This document shows, one piece after another, positions 10,064-18,084 of a DNA stretch of 40,760 nt. Both the position numbers and the translations under genes were made by a program. Position 1 is the stretch's first letter, and every line of letters begins with the position of its first letter. A model generated the notes under the pieces. That model had not been told where the DNA came from. It searched no databases and saw only the letters and a program-made list of their open reading frames with translations. The stretch is from IMG/VR virus record IMGVR_UViG_3300036046_000369, positions 1 through 40,760 of that record, one strand, 5' to 3'. Source of the DNA: a virus.

Positions 10064-13000
10064 TTAGGGGAAAAGGCCGATATCGATGCCGAGCGCCGCG
10101 ACGAGGCACGCCAGCGTGCGCGGGTGGGTGCCATCGGTGATGGTGTACCGGCGCTGAGACGTGATGGTCTCGCCAACCCCCGGCGTTGGCGAAGGGTTCG
10201 AGAAAAAGACCGCCGTCGTGCCGTTCGTCACCGACTGCAAGGTGCCGGTTCCGCCGCCCGAAAACGTCAGAACCGCCCCGCGAGCGTCGCCCAATTCCGG
10301 GTAAAGCCCGGCATCGGTAAACGCCGAGGCGGACAGGACCACCGTGCGAGTGCCCGTGTTGTAGCTCGAAACGGTTGGGGCGAGGTTGTCGGCCGGCGGT
10401 GCCTTCCACTTCTGAACGTCGCCCGCATCCTCCCAGAGTGCCGAGAGGTCCGCGATCTCACCGAAGAACGCGGTCGGATTATCGCCGCGCGCCGAGCCCG
10501 CACCCGTTCCGCGAATCCATGTGTTCATCGCCGTTCGGATCGCCTCGTTCGCACTCACCGTCTGCCCCGCGAGCGTGGCGCCATTGTCGGAGCTGGAGAC
10601 CTTCGGCGGGACGGTTACCAAAACCAGTTCGCAATCGGCTCGCTGAGCCTTGATCTTGCCGGAAATCGAGACAAGGGCCGCTTGCTGGGATGCGGCCGAG
10701 TTGCCGCTTGCTCGGTCGTTCGTGCCCATGGCGAGGAACACGTATTTGTGGCTCGCGAGAGACTTCCACACGTTGTGCGTGCCCGCAATCGTGTCCCACT
10801 GAACGATCTGCGAGCCCGAAAGACCGTACGTCTGGCCGCCTACGCGGCGCACGAATCGGTTCCACGTGCCCGATGTATTCGAACCTTCGGAGTCCTGCTT
10901 CCCGCGAACCAATGAGTCGCCGACCACCGCAAAACTCGGCGGCTCGGCGCCCGTGTACACCGCCTCGACGTCGTAGCAAGACCAGAAGCTGTTCGAGTTG
11001 TTGCTGATGGTGCCGCTGTCGACCTGCGAAGATGTTCCGCCCGGCACACCCGCCTCGGCTTGAGACGCGTTGGTCGATTTCGCGTCAAGCGGATATTGTC
11101 CGCCGCTCGCCACCTCGACGCGTGAGCGGACCCAAAACCGGGTGTCCGCCGGGATGCTGATCGTCAGCTCATCGCTCACCTCGTGCTCACCCGGCGCCAG
11201 CAGGACCGTATTGTTGCCACCAAAAGTAAACCGCGTGAACGTGCCCGCGGGGTACTCGATCGCGGCCTCGACCGTAAGGTCATCCGGATTGTCGAGTACC
11301 ACCGCGGAACCGTTGAACGCGTAACCCTTGGCCGTGAACCGGAGACTCGTAATGGCCGTCGCCGACTCGTGAGCTGCCCTCCCGACCCGTGCCGTCTCAA
11401 CGCCGTCGCTGAGCAAGTTAGCGAGCGACGTGGGGTCATTGAGCAAGCCGGCTCGCTTGATTGAGGGCGCGTAGAGAGCCGTTGCCGCATCCGTCGTAGC
11501 CGTTGCTTCGGAGCTGTAAGAGCCGTTCCCACCGGCATTCACGCCCCGCACGCGGTAGAAATAGGCCGTCGCGGCCGCAAGACCACTGTCGGCAAAGGTC
11601 GTGGTATTCGCTGCGGGCGTAGCAATCGTTGAAAATCCGCTGCCGCTTGTGAGCGAGCGCTGGATTTCGTAACTGGTTTCGTTAGGCAGATCAGACCAAG
11701 ACAAATCGATGGAGCTTGAACCGGATGCCGTTGCCGACAATCCGGTGACCTGTGCCGGTGCGGAAACCGCCGTCGTCGCAGTGGCTTCCACGCTCCAATC
11801 CCCGTTTCCACCGGCGTTCACGCCCCGCACGCGGTAGTAATAAGCCGTCGCGGACGCGAGGCCACTATCGGCGAAGCTCGTCGAGTTCGCCGCGAGCGTG
11901 GCGATCGTCGAAAATCCGCTGCCACTCGTGAGCGAGCGCTGAATCTCGTAGCTCGTCTCGGTCGAAAGGTCCGACCAGGCCAGGTTGATGGCACTCACAC
12001 CCGCAGCCGTCGCCGTTAGCCCGCTCACCTGGCCAGGAGCGGAGACGACGACTGCGGGCGAGCTGCCCACGACTTCCGAGTCGAGGTCTTGCGGCCCACT
12101 TGGGTACGCCGCCCACGCGTTGCGTAGAGTGGCCGCGCTCGTGATCGACGTGCCCAGGATGCTGCCCAGGGACCCTCCAGGTTCAGCGCGGTATTTGTTC
12201 TCCCGGAACACAGCTTGCGCCCCATCGGCCGCGGCAGGGAACCCGACGGCCGGCGCGCCCGCCGCGAGAGACGTAACGTGGTTGCCGATCGCCACCGGCG
12301 CAACCACCTTACGCCCCGTGTCCCCGGTTGCGAAGCGCAACAGCCCACTCGATGCGACCAACCCAAGAACCCGGTTGTTTCGGAAAGTGCAGCGAGTTGT
12401 GCCCTTTTGGTAAAGGCCGGACACGCCGCCCGTACGCATCATGTACACAATGCAGTCCTCGACAACAGTGCCCGTGGACTCCTTGACGACCAGGCCTTGG
12501 TCGCCACCATGCACGGTGCAGCGGCGCATTGCAACGTGGTGAGTGCCGGCGCCGATAAGCACGCCGTGGCTCACCGACGAATCAAAGGTCGAGTCCTCGA
12601 TCACGACCCCGATCGCGCGATCCGCCGAGTTGCCCGTAGGCTCTCCGTCTCGCCCGATCTGAAGCGCTTTCCCGTTTGTCGCCCGGTTTCGACCAAAGCA
12701 GCGGCTGATGCGAATGTCGTCAGCGTACAACCCATGGCTGAAGGTGCCATTACCGATGTCCCAGAAACAGTCCACCAAGTTGATTTGCATGGCACGGCCG
12801 GTCGCCGTCGTCGGCGTGTCCGCTTTGATGCTGAAAAGCTCGCCCGTTCCTCCCACGACGCGGAAGCGGCACTCGTAGAAGTTGATGTTGTACACCCCTT
12901 GCGTGCCGGGGACCACTTGGAGGTTCGTAAGAATCTTGCACGCCATGTTCGCAGCGTTCGTAAACGTGCAGCGCAGGAACGACAAATCGTGAAGCATATT

Positions 13001-13417
13001 CACGACCGCCAGCGAGTCGTTGTAATAAATTAGTCCTTGGTTTGGCGCGTAGCTGTCGTTGCCAAAAGCGATGTCCATAAAGAGGACATTCCCGCCCTTA
13101 TTCACCGAACTGCCTCCGCCGCGAAGAATCTGGTTTGTGACGCCCAAAATCTGCGCCGCACCCCCTTGCCCACGCACAACAACTTGGTTGGTGAAGTCGC
13201 GCGAGAACAGCACGCCGGAGCTGATCTCTTGCACCGACCCGGAGACGTTCACGGTCACGCCCCCTGCAATAGGCACCGTAGCCAAGGCTTTGTTCACGGT
13301 AGCCCAGGCCGTAGCGAGGCTTAGGCCGTCGCCCGTCGAGTCGTTCCCCGTGGGAGCAACGTAATACTGCGCTGCCGTATTGGGATTAATGGCGAGTGGA
13401 TTGATGGGTGCGACCAT
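10064..13417 (-). CDS. Tail fibre: beta-helix + two FN3 domains + SGNH hydrolase
   Basis: An 1117-residue fibre or spike that probably binds and modifies surface glycans. Residues 15-430 start YYVAPTGNDSTGDG and then run as short repeating strands, typical of a right-handed beta-helix. About 457-645 are two near-identical fibronectin type III domains. The C-terminal part is an SGNH/GDSL hydrolase: Ser835 in VVGDSL, a glycine block GLSGSQ, Asn900 in MGTND, and Asp1095/His1098 in TDGTHP. These enzymes usually remove acyl groups from sugars or lipids. About 100 beta-rich residues separate the Asn block from the Asp/His block and look like an inserted domain. Its ATG overlaps the tail-tube stop as TAATG. 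Its place between tail tube and tape measure, where chaperone genes usually sit, is unusual. Confidence 0.85.
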   Translation of the reverse strand: MVAPINPLAINPNTAAQYYVAPTGNDSTGDGLSLATAWATVNKALATVPIAGGVTVNVSGSVQEISSGVLFSRDFTNQVVVRGQGGAAQILGVTNQILRGGGSSVNKGGNVLFMDIAFGNDSYAPNQGLIYYNDSLAVVNMLHDLSFLRCTFTNAANMACKILTNLQVVPGTQGVYNINFYECRFRVVGGTGELFSIKADTPTTATGRAMQINLVDCFWDIGNGTFSHGLYADDIRISRCFGRNRATNGKALQIGRDGEPTGNSADRAIGVVIEDSTFDSSVSHGVLIGAGTHHVAMRRCTVHGGDQGLVVKESTGTVVEDCIVYMMRTGGVSGLYQKGTTRCTFRNNRVLGLVASSGLLRFATGDTGRKVVAPVAIGNHVTSLAAGAPAVGFPAAADGAQAVFRENKYRAEPGGSLGSILGTSITSAATLRNAWAAYPSGPQDLDSEVVGSSPAVVVSAPGQVSGLTATAAGVSAINLAWSDLSTETSYEIQRSLTSGSGFSTIATLAANSTSFADSGLASATAYYYRVRGVNAGGNGDWSVEATATTAVSAPAQVTGLSATASGSSSIDLSWSDLPNETSYEIQRSLTSGSGFSTIATPAANTTTFADSGLAAATAYFYRVRGVNAGGNGSYSSEATATTDAATALYAPSIKRAGLLNDPTSLANLLSDGVETARVGRAAHESATAITSLRFTAKGYAFNGSAVVLDNPDDLTVEAAIEYPAGTFTRFTFGGNNTVLLAPGEHEVSDELTISIPADTRFWVRSRVEVASGGQYPLDAKSTNASQAEAGVPGGTSSQVDSGTISNNSNSFWSCYDVEAVYTGAEPPSFAVVGDSLVRGKQDSEGSNTSGTWNRFVRRVGGQTYGLSGSQIVQWDTIAGTHNVWKSLASHKYVFLAMGTNDRASGNSAASQQAALVSISGKIKAQRADCELVLVTVPPKVSSSDNGATLAGQTVSANEAIRTAMNTWIRGTGAGSARGDNPTAFFGEIADLSALWEDAGDVQKWKAPPADNLAPTVSSYNTGTRTVVLSASAFTDAGLYPELGDARGAVLTFSGGGTGTLQSVTNGTTAVFFSNPSPTPGVGETITSQRRYTITDGTHPRTLACLVAALGIDIGLFP
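11485..12040 (-). repeat. Tandem fibronectin type III repeat in the fibre gene
   Basis: Two consecutive copies of about 93 codons (roughly 12040-11763 and 11762-11485) encode FN3 domains. They share long identical peptides such as TSYEIQRSLTSGSGFSTIAT and RVRGVNAGGNG. The DNA is also closely similar, which indicates a recent duplication within the gene. Such repeats are prone to copy-number change by recombination. Confidence 0.85.
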
Positions 13418-14247
13418 TAAGTAATCACCAAAGGAGGGTTTGTGGGCGTTCCGTTCACCGTCGCGCTGAGCGGCTTGTAGACCTGCGCGGGAGTTACTTC
13501 CGAGTCCTGGTCGGTCGGGTTGTTAACAATCACGCTACCAAGGGTGAACAGCCTCGTTGCCGCGCCCGCAAGCTGCAAGCTTAAGGAGGCCCCCTGCGCA
13601 AAAGCTTCCGAGCCAATAGACCGGGTATCGACGGTCAAGTCCAGCCCTGCCGTCATGACTCCTGCATCCCAGGCCGCTGCTGTCTTCGTTCCATTGAAGG
13701 GGGCATTAACCAGGTGGTTGTTAGCTCCTCGAAGCGAAGCTCGATACCAGTTACCGCTTACCCCTCCCATGCTGACATCGTTGAACATGAGCGGCGCAAA
13801 CGCATCGAACGGCTCGTAGGCCGCTGGCGTAACGTTCGCCTCTGCTGGTTTTCCAGGAGCCACGAACGCGATGGAAAGACCCACCGCCGCTCCAATGGCG
13901 CAAGTAAGCACAAAGCTTTCGAACTTTGCGTTTGAAAGCGTGAAGCTCTTTCGAGAGTTCGAGGCTACGATCGCCACATTCGATGTGTCGTCAAACCCGC
14001 TCGACCAAGTTCGGCTTTGGAATTGATTCCAAAAGCTCAGAGCGAGGACTTCCGTCGATTTGCGACGCACCAAAACATTCGCAATGAAACGAGTCGTCTG
14101 CAAGCCTTCGGCGTGGCTCGTTCCCCACGTATTGCCAACCGGCATGGGGACTTGAATGTTGAGCGGCGAAGGCATCGTCCACGAATAAACGGGAATCAGT
14201 ACTCCGCCAATGCTTACGTAACCGTTGCGTCCTTGAGGTACTGCCAT
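13417..14247 (-). CDS. Major tail-tube protein
   Basis: A 276-residue protein with the composition and layout of siphophage tube subunits: N-terminal beta strands (GRNGYVSIGGVLIPVYSW), a Trp/Gly-rich strand region and a Thr/Ala-rich C-terminal half. It starts at ATG 14247, one base after the stop of the gpG-like gene. Its own stop overlaps the fibre start as TAATG, a classic coupling arrangement. The preceding morphogenesis gene and the tape measure further on support the call. It polymerises around the tape measure to form the tail tube. A clear immunoglobulin-like C-terminal extension was not seen. Confidence is moderate because tube proteins diverge strongly. Confidence 0.65.
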   Translation of the reverse strand: MAVPQGRNGYVSIGGVLIPVYSWTMPSPLNIQVPMPVGNTWGTSHAEGLQTTRFIANVLVRRKSTEVLALSFWNQFQSRTWSSGFDDTSNVAIVASNSRKSFTLSNAKFESFVLTCAIGAAVGLSIAFVAPGKPAEANVTPAAYEPFDAFAPLMFNDVSMGGVSGNWYRASLRGANNHLVNAPFNGTKTAAAWDAGVMTAGLDLTVDTRSIGSEAFAQGASLSLQLAGAATRLFTLGSVIVNNPTDQDSEVTPAQVYKPLSATVNGTPTNPPLVIT

Positions 14248-14248
14248 C

Positions 14249-14749
14249 TTAGATTAGCTCCTGCATTTGCTGGCTGATTTCCGCAGCCACAAGTGCCACG
14301 GCAGCATCGGTAATTCGGATCGGTCGAGCGGGGATATTTTTACTGGGCACCCCGTATTGCATAGCCGGCGCATAGGGCAACGTCGAGCCCAGCCGCAAGA
14401 CGTCGCCATCACGCTCTTCGAGGTGGAACAAGTCGGCGCCGTCCGTCCAGCTCGAAAAAAGGGCCCCGGTACGCATAAGGATGTTCTCGGGCCCAAATGC
14501 TCCGTTCTGCAAGCCCCACTGTGGCACCTCGCCTTTACGGTCCCGCCGCGGATAGCCTTGCCGGCGTTTTTCGGCCACTGTCTTGGGGCTCAATGGCGCC
14601 CAAGTCGGGTCACCGCCACGTGCAAACTGCTGGGCAAAATCCTTTCGCAAGATGTCTGCGGCTGCCTCGAACATCGCGTCGATCCGGCCCTGGCGTGACG
14701 CGATCGCGTCCTTGATCTCGTCCGTCGTTACCGTGGCAGTTACTCTCAT
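14249..14749 (-). CDS. Phage virion morphogenesis protein (Mu gpG / P2 gpS-like)
   Basis: A 166-residue protein with the hallmarks of the tail-completion family: an N-terminal helix pair (IKDAIASRQGRIDAMFEAAADIL), the pattern WAPLSPKTVAEKRRQG, then ILMRTGALFSSW and a C-terminal LGSTLPYAPAMQYGVP..NIPARPI. In Mu and P2 these proteins join heads to tails or stabilise the neck. ATG 14749 overlaps the upstream stop as ATGA; in-frame codons further upstream overlap the previous gene and read as noise, so they are excluded. The next gene is the tail tube, which fits the usual connector-to-tail order. Confidence 0.8.
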   Translation of the reverse strand: MRVTATVTTDEIKDAIASRQGRIDAMFEAAADILRKDFAQQFARGGDPTWAPLSPKTVAEKRRQGYPRRDRKGEVPQWGLQNGAFGPENILMRTGALFSSWTDGADLFHLEERDGDVLRLGSTLPYAPAMQYGVPSKNIPARPIRITDAAVALVAAEISQQMQELI

Positions 14750-15579
14750 TGCAGCAACGGCCTCCCCGCCGGACGAGTTGCCTCGACGTAAATCGTGCCC
14801 GCCGTAATCCCACCCGCCGCCACAAGCGCACTTACCGCCGTGATGAGGCTGGCGGTAGGCGCCGGAGTAGCACCGCCAGGCGACAGCGCCGTCACGCCAT
14901 TGGCCGAAACCGTAGCGGTCCACGTGCGCCCCGCGGCGACGGCCTTGGTCGCCGGATCGAAGGCGCTTCCGGTCACCGTCACGAGGCCCGAGCCTGTCAG
15001 CCCGCTCACGTTCAACTGAGGGAATCCGCCCGCGTAAACGGCGCCGTCGATCGTCGCACCCGCCGTTACGCCCGACCCAACGACGAGGCGAGCTAGACCA
15101 AGCGTGTACGTTGCGCCTTGTAAAACTTCAAAGTAACAACACGAAGGCGCCGGTACTTGGCCACCCGAGAAGCGCGTGTAAAGCGCTTGAAACTGAGGAT
15201 GCTGGAGGCACTGCCATTTGGTCACCTCCGCCGTGTTCCGATAGACGAGGTATTCCGACAAGTTGCGAACGTTCGGAAGGCCGTAGCGCGAAACGTGCGT
15301 TTGCAGAGCTCCCAGTAAAGGTGAAAGATCACCCGCTGATCGCGCCTGGCCGTCGGCAAGTAATGCCAGATTCTGGGCACTACTCGCGAGCACCGCGACC
15401 GGATCGAGGTCAGTCATTGCAAGCACCGCGGCCTGGACGTCCACGGCGGCGCTCGCCGCGCCATAACCCAGGGTAGGTCCGCCATACCCGTAACCGGATG
15501 CGCTCGTCCCAATAAGCCTCAATGCGTACCGATTTGCCGCATCGAGGAGGGCGTTCGTGTCCACGACCGAAATGATCAT
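14746..15579 (-). CDS. Head-tail region structural protein, unknown family
   Basis: A 277-residue protein that I do not recognise. The first half is helical with a Gly/Tyr-rich loop (SGYGYGGPTLGYGAAS). The second half, from about residue 165, is Gly/Thr/Ala/Val-rich and beta-like (GATIDGAVYAGGFPQLNVSG), reminiscent of bacterial Ig-like or fibre-head modules. It overlaps both neighbours by ATGA (15576-15579 and 14746-14749). Lying between a connector-like gene and the gpG-like gene, it is probably a neck or head-surface component, but this rests on position alone. Confidence 0.6.
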   Translation of the reverse strand: MIISVVDTNALLDAANRYALRLIGTSASGYGYGGPTLGYGAASAAVDVQAAVLAMTDLDPVAVLASSAQNLALLADGQARSAGDLSPLLGALQTHVSRYGLPNVRNLSEYLVYRNTAEVTKWQCLQHPQFQALYTRFSGGQVPAPSCCYFEVLQGATYTLGLARLVVGSGVTAGATIDGAVYAGGFPQLNVSGLTGSGLVTVTGSAFDPATKAVAAGRTWTATVSANGVTALSPGGATPAPTASLITAVSALVAAGGITAGTIYVEATRPAGRPLLQ

Positions 15580-16013
15580 TCGCCGCGATCCTCTGAGCTG
15601 CGTAAGCCGGAAACGGGCCGGTGAATCGGCGCCGGTCGGCGTGTAAGTCCGGTCGTAAATCGGACGAGCCCCGGCACAAGAACCTCCCCCCGAACGACGG
15701 CGTCCAGCATCTGATAGCCTCGTTTTTCGAGAGTTTTCCCGTAGGGGTTGGGGCCAACGTACGATTCAAACTGAGCGTAGGACTGCATCTCGATGGTTCC
15801 GGCGGTTAAGTAGTTGGCAATGTTGCGAATGATTGATGGCGCCGGGTCGTTGATCCATTCGCCGTCCGGGTTCTTTGGCCAGTAATGCGATTGACCAATT
15901 CGCCCATCGATTTCGGTATCCGCAAGGCCGGCCGCCGCCTCAATTTCTTCGAGACTTAAAACGCTTTGCCGGTTGCGGCACAGCGCGCGGACGGAGCTTT
16001 CGAGGGCGTACAT
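15576..16013 (-). CDS. Putative head-tail connector protein
   Basis: A 145-residue helical protein that starts 38 bp after the capsid gene, the slot normally held by head-tail adaptors such as Mu gp36 or HK97 gp6. It shows an N-terminal helix pair (MYALESSVRALCRNR then SLEEIEAAAGLADTEID) and a later helix (SIIRNIANYLTAGTIEMQSYAQ), compatible with adaptor folds, but no diagnostic motif was seen. The ATG at 16013 lacks an obvious Shine-Dalgarno sequence. A GC-rich hairpin lies just upstream. The connector role is inferred from order and size. Confidence 0.5.
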   Translation of the reverse strand: MYALESSVRALCRNRQSVLSLEEIEAAAGLADTEIDGRIGQSHYWPKNPDGEWINDPAPSIIRNIANYLTAGTIEMQSYAQFESYVGPNPYGKTLEKRGYQMLDAVVRGEVLVPGLVRFTTGLTRRPAPIHRPVSGLRSSEDRGE

Positions 16014-16022
16014 CGCTTAGTT

Positions 16023-16043
16023 GGGGCCCGGCGGCCAGGCCCC
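16023..16043 (-). other. GC hairpin just after the capsid gene
   Basis: GGGGCC (16023-16028) pairs perfectly with GGCCCC (16038-16043) around a 9-base loop, 8 bp past the capsid stop and 9 bp before the next start codon. There is no U-run. A hairpin here could protect the capsid message or lower expression of downstream genes relative to the abundant capsid protein. Confidence 0.45.
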
Positions 16044-16051
16044 CTATGCCA

Positions 16052-16981
16052 CTAGGCGGTCAGCACGCTTTGCAGGATCGCCCCGCACTCCTTGGCGACG
16101 ACCTTGCAGACGTAGTTCAGGTTGTAAGCGATCCAGTCGCTCTCGATTTCGTCGTCCCACCACTTGCGGACGTACTCTTCCGTCCAAAGCCGAGCCGAGT
16201 GGGTTAAGACCTTTTCACCGACGGTTTCCCCCGGATGAATAAAGCCCAGCCAAACGTCATCGCCCATCAGTCGACTCAGCGTAGCGGCCTGGCCCTTTTT
16301 CGTCGTATTGAGCAACGCGCCCACGTAGACCGCTCGCATCCCGTAAAACTGCGCCGGTAAATCCGACGCACCGCTTTGGGTGGAAAGGTCGACCGTGTAC
16401 TGCCGCTCGCTCTTGTAGTCGGTAGTCGCCATGATGTGGCGCGCCACTTTCGGCGTCAGAACGATCGTATTCGGCGTTCGGCCCGAGGCCTCTTCCACCG
16501 CGTTGATCGCCGTCTCGACGTTTGCCCGAGGAGTCGCTGTCGCGAGGTTCGTCCAGTCGAGGTTGGCCGCGTGCGTATTGTTAGCCGTAGCGCGCAATAC
16601 GCCACCGGCGCCAAACACGCGCTGCTCCAATCCATTGCAAATCATCCTTTTCAGCGTTTCGGTAACTTGCGATTCCAGGTCGACCCCGGAATCATTGTTA
16701 CGGCGCATCTTTTGCGTGATCTTGCTTTTCAGACCGTGAGGCTCGATCATGTAGGCATCGTAACCCCACCCCATGTCGATTTCGTTTTCCGGCGCACCGT
16801 CGGCACGAACATCGTTGACGATGTTGAATGCGGTCTTGTCGTAAACCGCGTAAACGTCCGAATCGTTCGTTACCGAGTAGGGCTTTACCACGAGGTCGGC
16901 TACGTGCTCCGGCGGAGTGAACTCCACCGAAAAGCCTGTAAGCAGCTTGTTGAAATGGGTATGAGCGGAGGATAGTGGCAT
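16052..16981 (-). CDS. Major capsid protein
   Basis: A 309-residue protein with features of phage major capsid subunits of the HK97-like fold. There is an N-terminal arm, then an extended E-loop-like region with Lys/Arg/Asn-rich strands (KSKITQKMRRNNDSG). A spine-helix-like segment follows (ESQVTETLKRMICNGLEQRVFG). The A-domain region contains VETAINAVEEASGRTPNTIVL and YGMRAVYVGAL. The C-terminal part has SARLWTEEYVRKWWDDE. The decoration-protein and protease/scaffold genes directly upstream give the standard protease-decoration-capsid order. Starts at ATG 16981, 3 bp after the preceding stop. No cleavage site was identified by eye, although the neighbouring protease suggests maturation by proteolysis. 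Confidence 0.85.
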   Translation of the reverse strand: MPLSSAHTHFNKLLTGFSVEFTPPEHVADLVVKPYSVTNDSDVYAVYDKTAFNIVNDVRADGAPENEIDMGWGYDAYMIEPHGLKSKITQKMRRNNDSGVDLESQVTETLKRMICNGLEQRVFGAGGVLRATANNTHAANLDWTNLATATPRANVETAINAVEEASGRTPNTIVLTPKVARHIMATTDYKSERQYTVDLSTQSGASDLPAQFYGMRAVYVGALLNTTKKGQAATLSRLMGDDVWLGFIHPGETVGEKVLTHSARLWTEEYVRKWWDDEIESDWIAYNLNYVCKVVAKECGAILQSVLTA

Positions 16982-16984
16982 GAC

Positions 16985-17548
16985 TTATGCGTAGAACGGA
17001 GCCAGCTCAAGCCGCACCGCGATGACGTCGTACTTGGCCGTGGCCGCCTCAAGGGCGTAACCAATCGGGTTGTACAGAGTGTTGGCGCCGGACGTCGCGA
17101 TCGTAACCGCAGGATCGTCCGCAAGGGACAGGTTGTAACTCACCGTGAAGCTCGGATCGACCGGAAGGTTGATCATGGGCAAGTTGGTGAACGGCGTCTG
17201 TGCGCTCGATCGAGCCTCGGCCGCTACGGCGAAGACTCGCGCGTCGACCGCGACGGCTGCATTGGTCATCACTTCCGCGACGCCTTCAACCGCGACGGCG
17301 ATCTCCTTGGTGTTGCGCGCACTGGCTGTCGAAATTCCCGTGACGCGCCGGGTCGCGAATCCGCCCGAAACCGGCGTGGGGACGACCACACGGCCAATAA
17401 CCGCCTGATGCATTCCGGCGGCCACCGCCGCGGCAACTTCCGTTGCGTCCGCAAGAGAGACCGGCTGGTAAGCCGCCAGGGCGCGTCCGTTGCCCGACGC
17501 ATCCCAGTACAGGTAGCTCTCGATCCGCTGGTTCAAGTGGAAACTCAT
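16985..17548 (-). CDS. Capsid decoration protein (DUF2190-like)
   Basis: A 187-residue Ala/Val-rich beta protein lying between protease/scaffold and capsid, where decoration proteins sit. Segments such as YQPVSLADATEVAAAVAAG, HQAVIGRVVVPTPVSGGFATRRVTG and IAVAVEGVAEVMTNAAVAV resemble the DUF2190 / head-decoration fold, in which short strands alternate with Ala/Val-rich turns. These proteins bind the outer capsid surface and stabilise the expanded shell. The ATG overlaps the protease stop as ATGA. Family assignment is from pattern recognition and could be checked with structure prediction. Confidence 0.6.
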   Translation of the reverse strand: MSFHLNQRIESYLYWDASGNGRALAAYQPVSLADATEVAAAVAAGMHQAVIGRVVVPTPVSGGFATRRVTGISTASARNTKEIAVAVEGVAEVMTNAAVAVDARVFAVAAEARSSAQTPFTNLPMINLPVDPSFTVSYNLSLADDPAVTIATSGANTLYNPIGYALEAATAKYDVIAVRLELAPFYA

Positions 17549-18084
17549 CGCTTCCCACCTCGAATCCGCGCCTCGGCCTGAAGCGCCGCTTCACGGAAGG
17601 TCAGCTTCGGGTTTTCCGATTGGATGCGCTCTGCAAGGTCAGCAATCTTGTCGTCATCACCTTTCCCTTCCTCGGGCTCATCTTCCTCGAACTCGACCTT
17701 ATCCTTTGGATCGACACTGATGCTCGCTGGCAGCTCTTCGAGCAAGCTGAGCACTTCATCCATCACGTCGAGCTGGTCCGTTTCCGTGCCATCCCCGAGC
17801 TTGCGCTTGGCGCTGAGCTGGATTCGCCCGCCTGACGCGGATGCCGTCGTGTATTCGGCCAAAGAAATAGCCTTTCGGTAGATCGGAGCCGTGATGCGGC
17901 CCGCGCGAGCAAGGCTGTCGAGTCGCGTCCGAATTCCTGAGATTCGGGACTTGGCCGATAGGTCCGCAAGCGCCCTTTCCGCCTCGGCAAGCCGTGCGGT
18001 GAGGAGCTTCTCGCGGGTCCCGGCCTCGGCGAGCTCCGCACGAACCGTTTCCAGGTCCTGCGGGATGGTTTGAGGGGTACTCAT
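17545..18084 (-). CDS. Nested in-frame scaffold protein (internal start)
   Basis: Within the protease gene, ATG 18084 begins MSTPQTIPQDLETVRAELAE and is preceded by GGAG six bases upstream. This would give a free 179-residue scaffold with an N-terminal coiled coil, a central region and a very acidic segment (EFEEDEPEEGKGDDD). Lambda gpC/Nu3 and Mu gpI/Z use the same arrangement: the protease carries the scaffold as its C-terminus, and a separate internal start makes extra scaffold. Here the internal start lies after the toxin-like insert, so scaffold can be made without it. Confidence 0.6.
   Translation of the reverse strand: MSTPQTIPQDLETVRAELAEAGTREKLLTARLAEAERALADLSAKSRISGIRTRLDSLARAGRITAPIYRKAISLAEYTTASASGGRIQLSAKRKLGDGTETDQLDVMDEVLSLLEELPASISVDPKDKVEFEEDEPEEGKGDDDKIADLAERIQSENPKLTFREAALQAEARIRGGKR

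Noticed and set aside
13417-14247. Contractile-tail sheath gene near the tube
   Set aside because: No sheath-sized gene next to the tube, and the tape measure and hub order fit a siphovirus.
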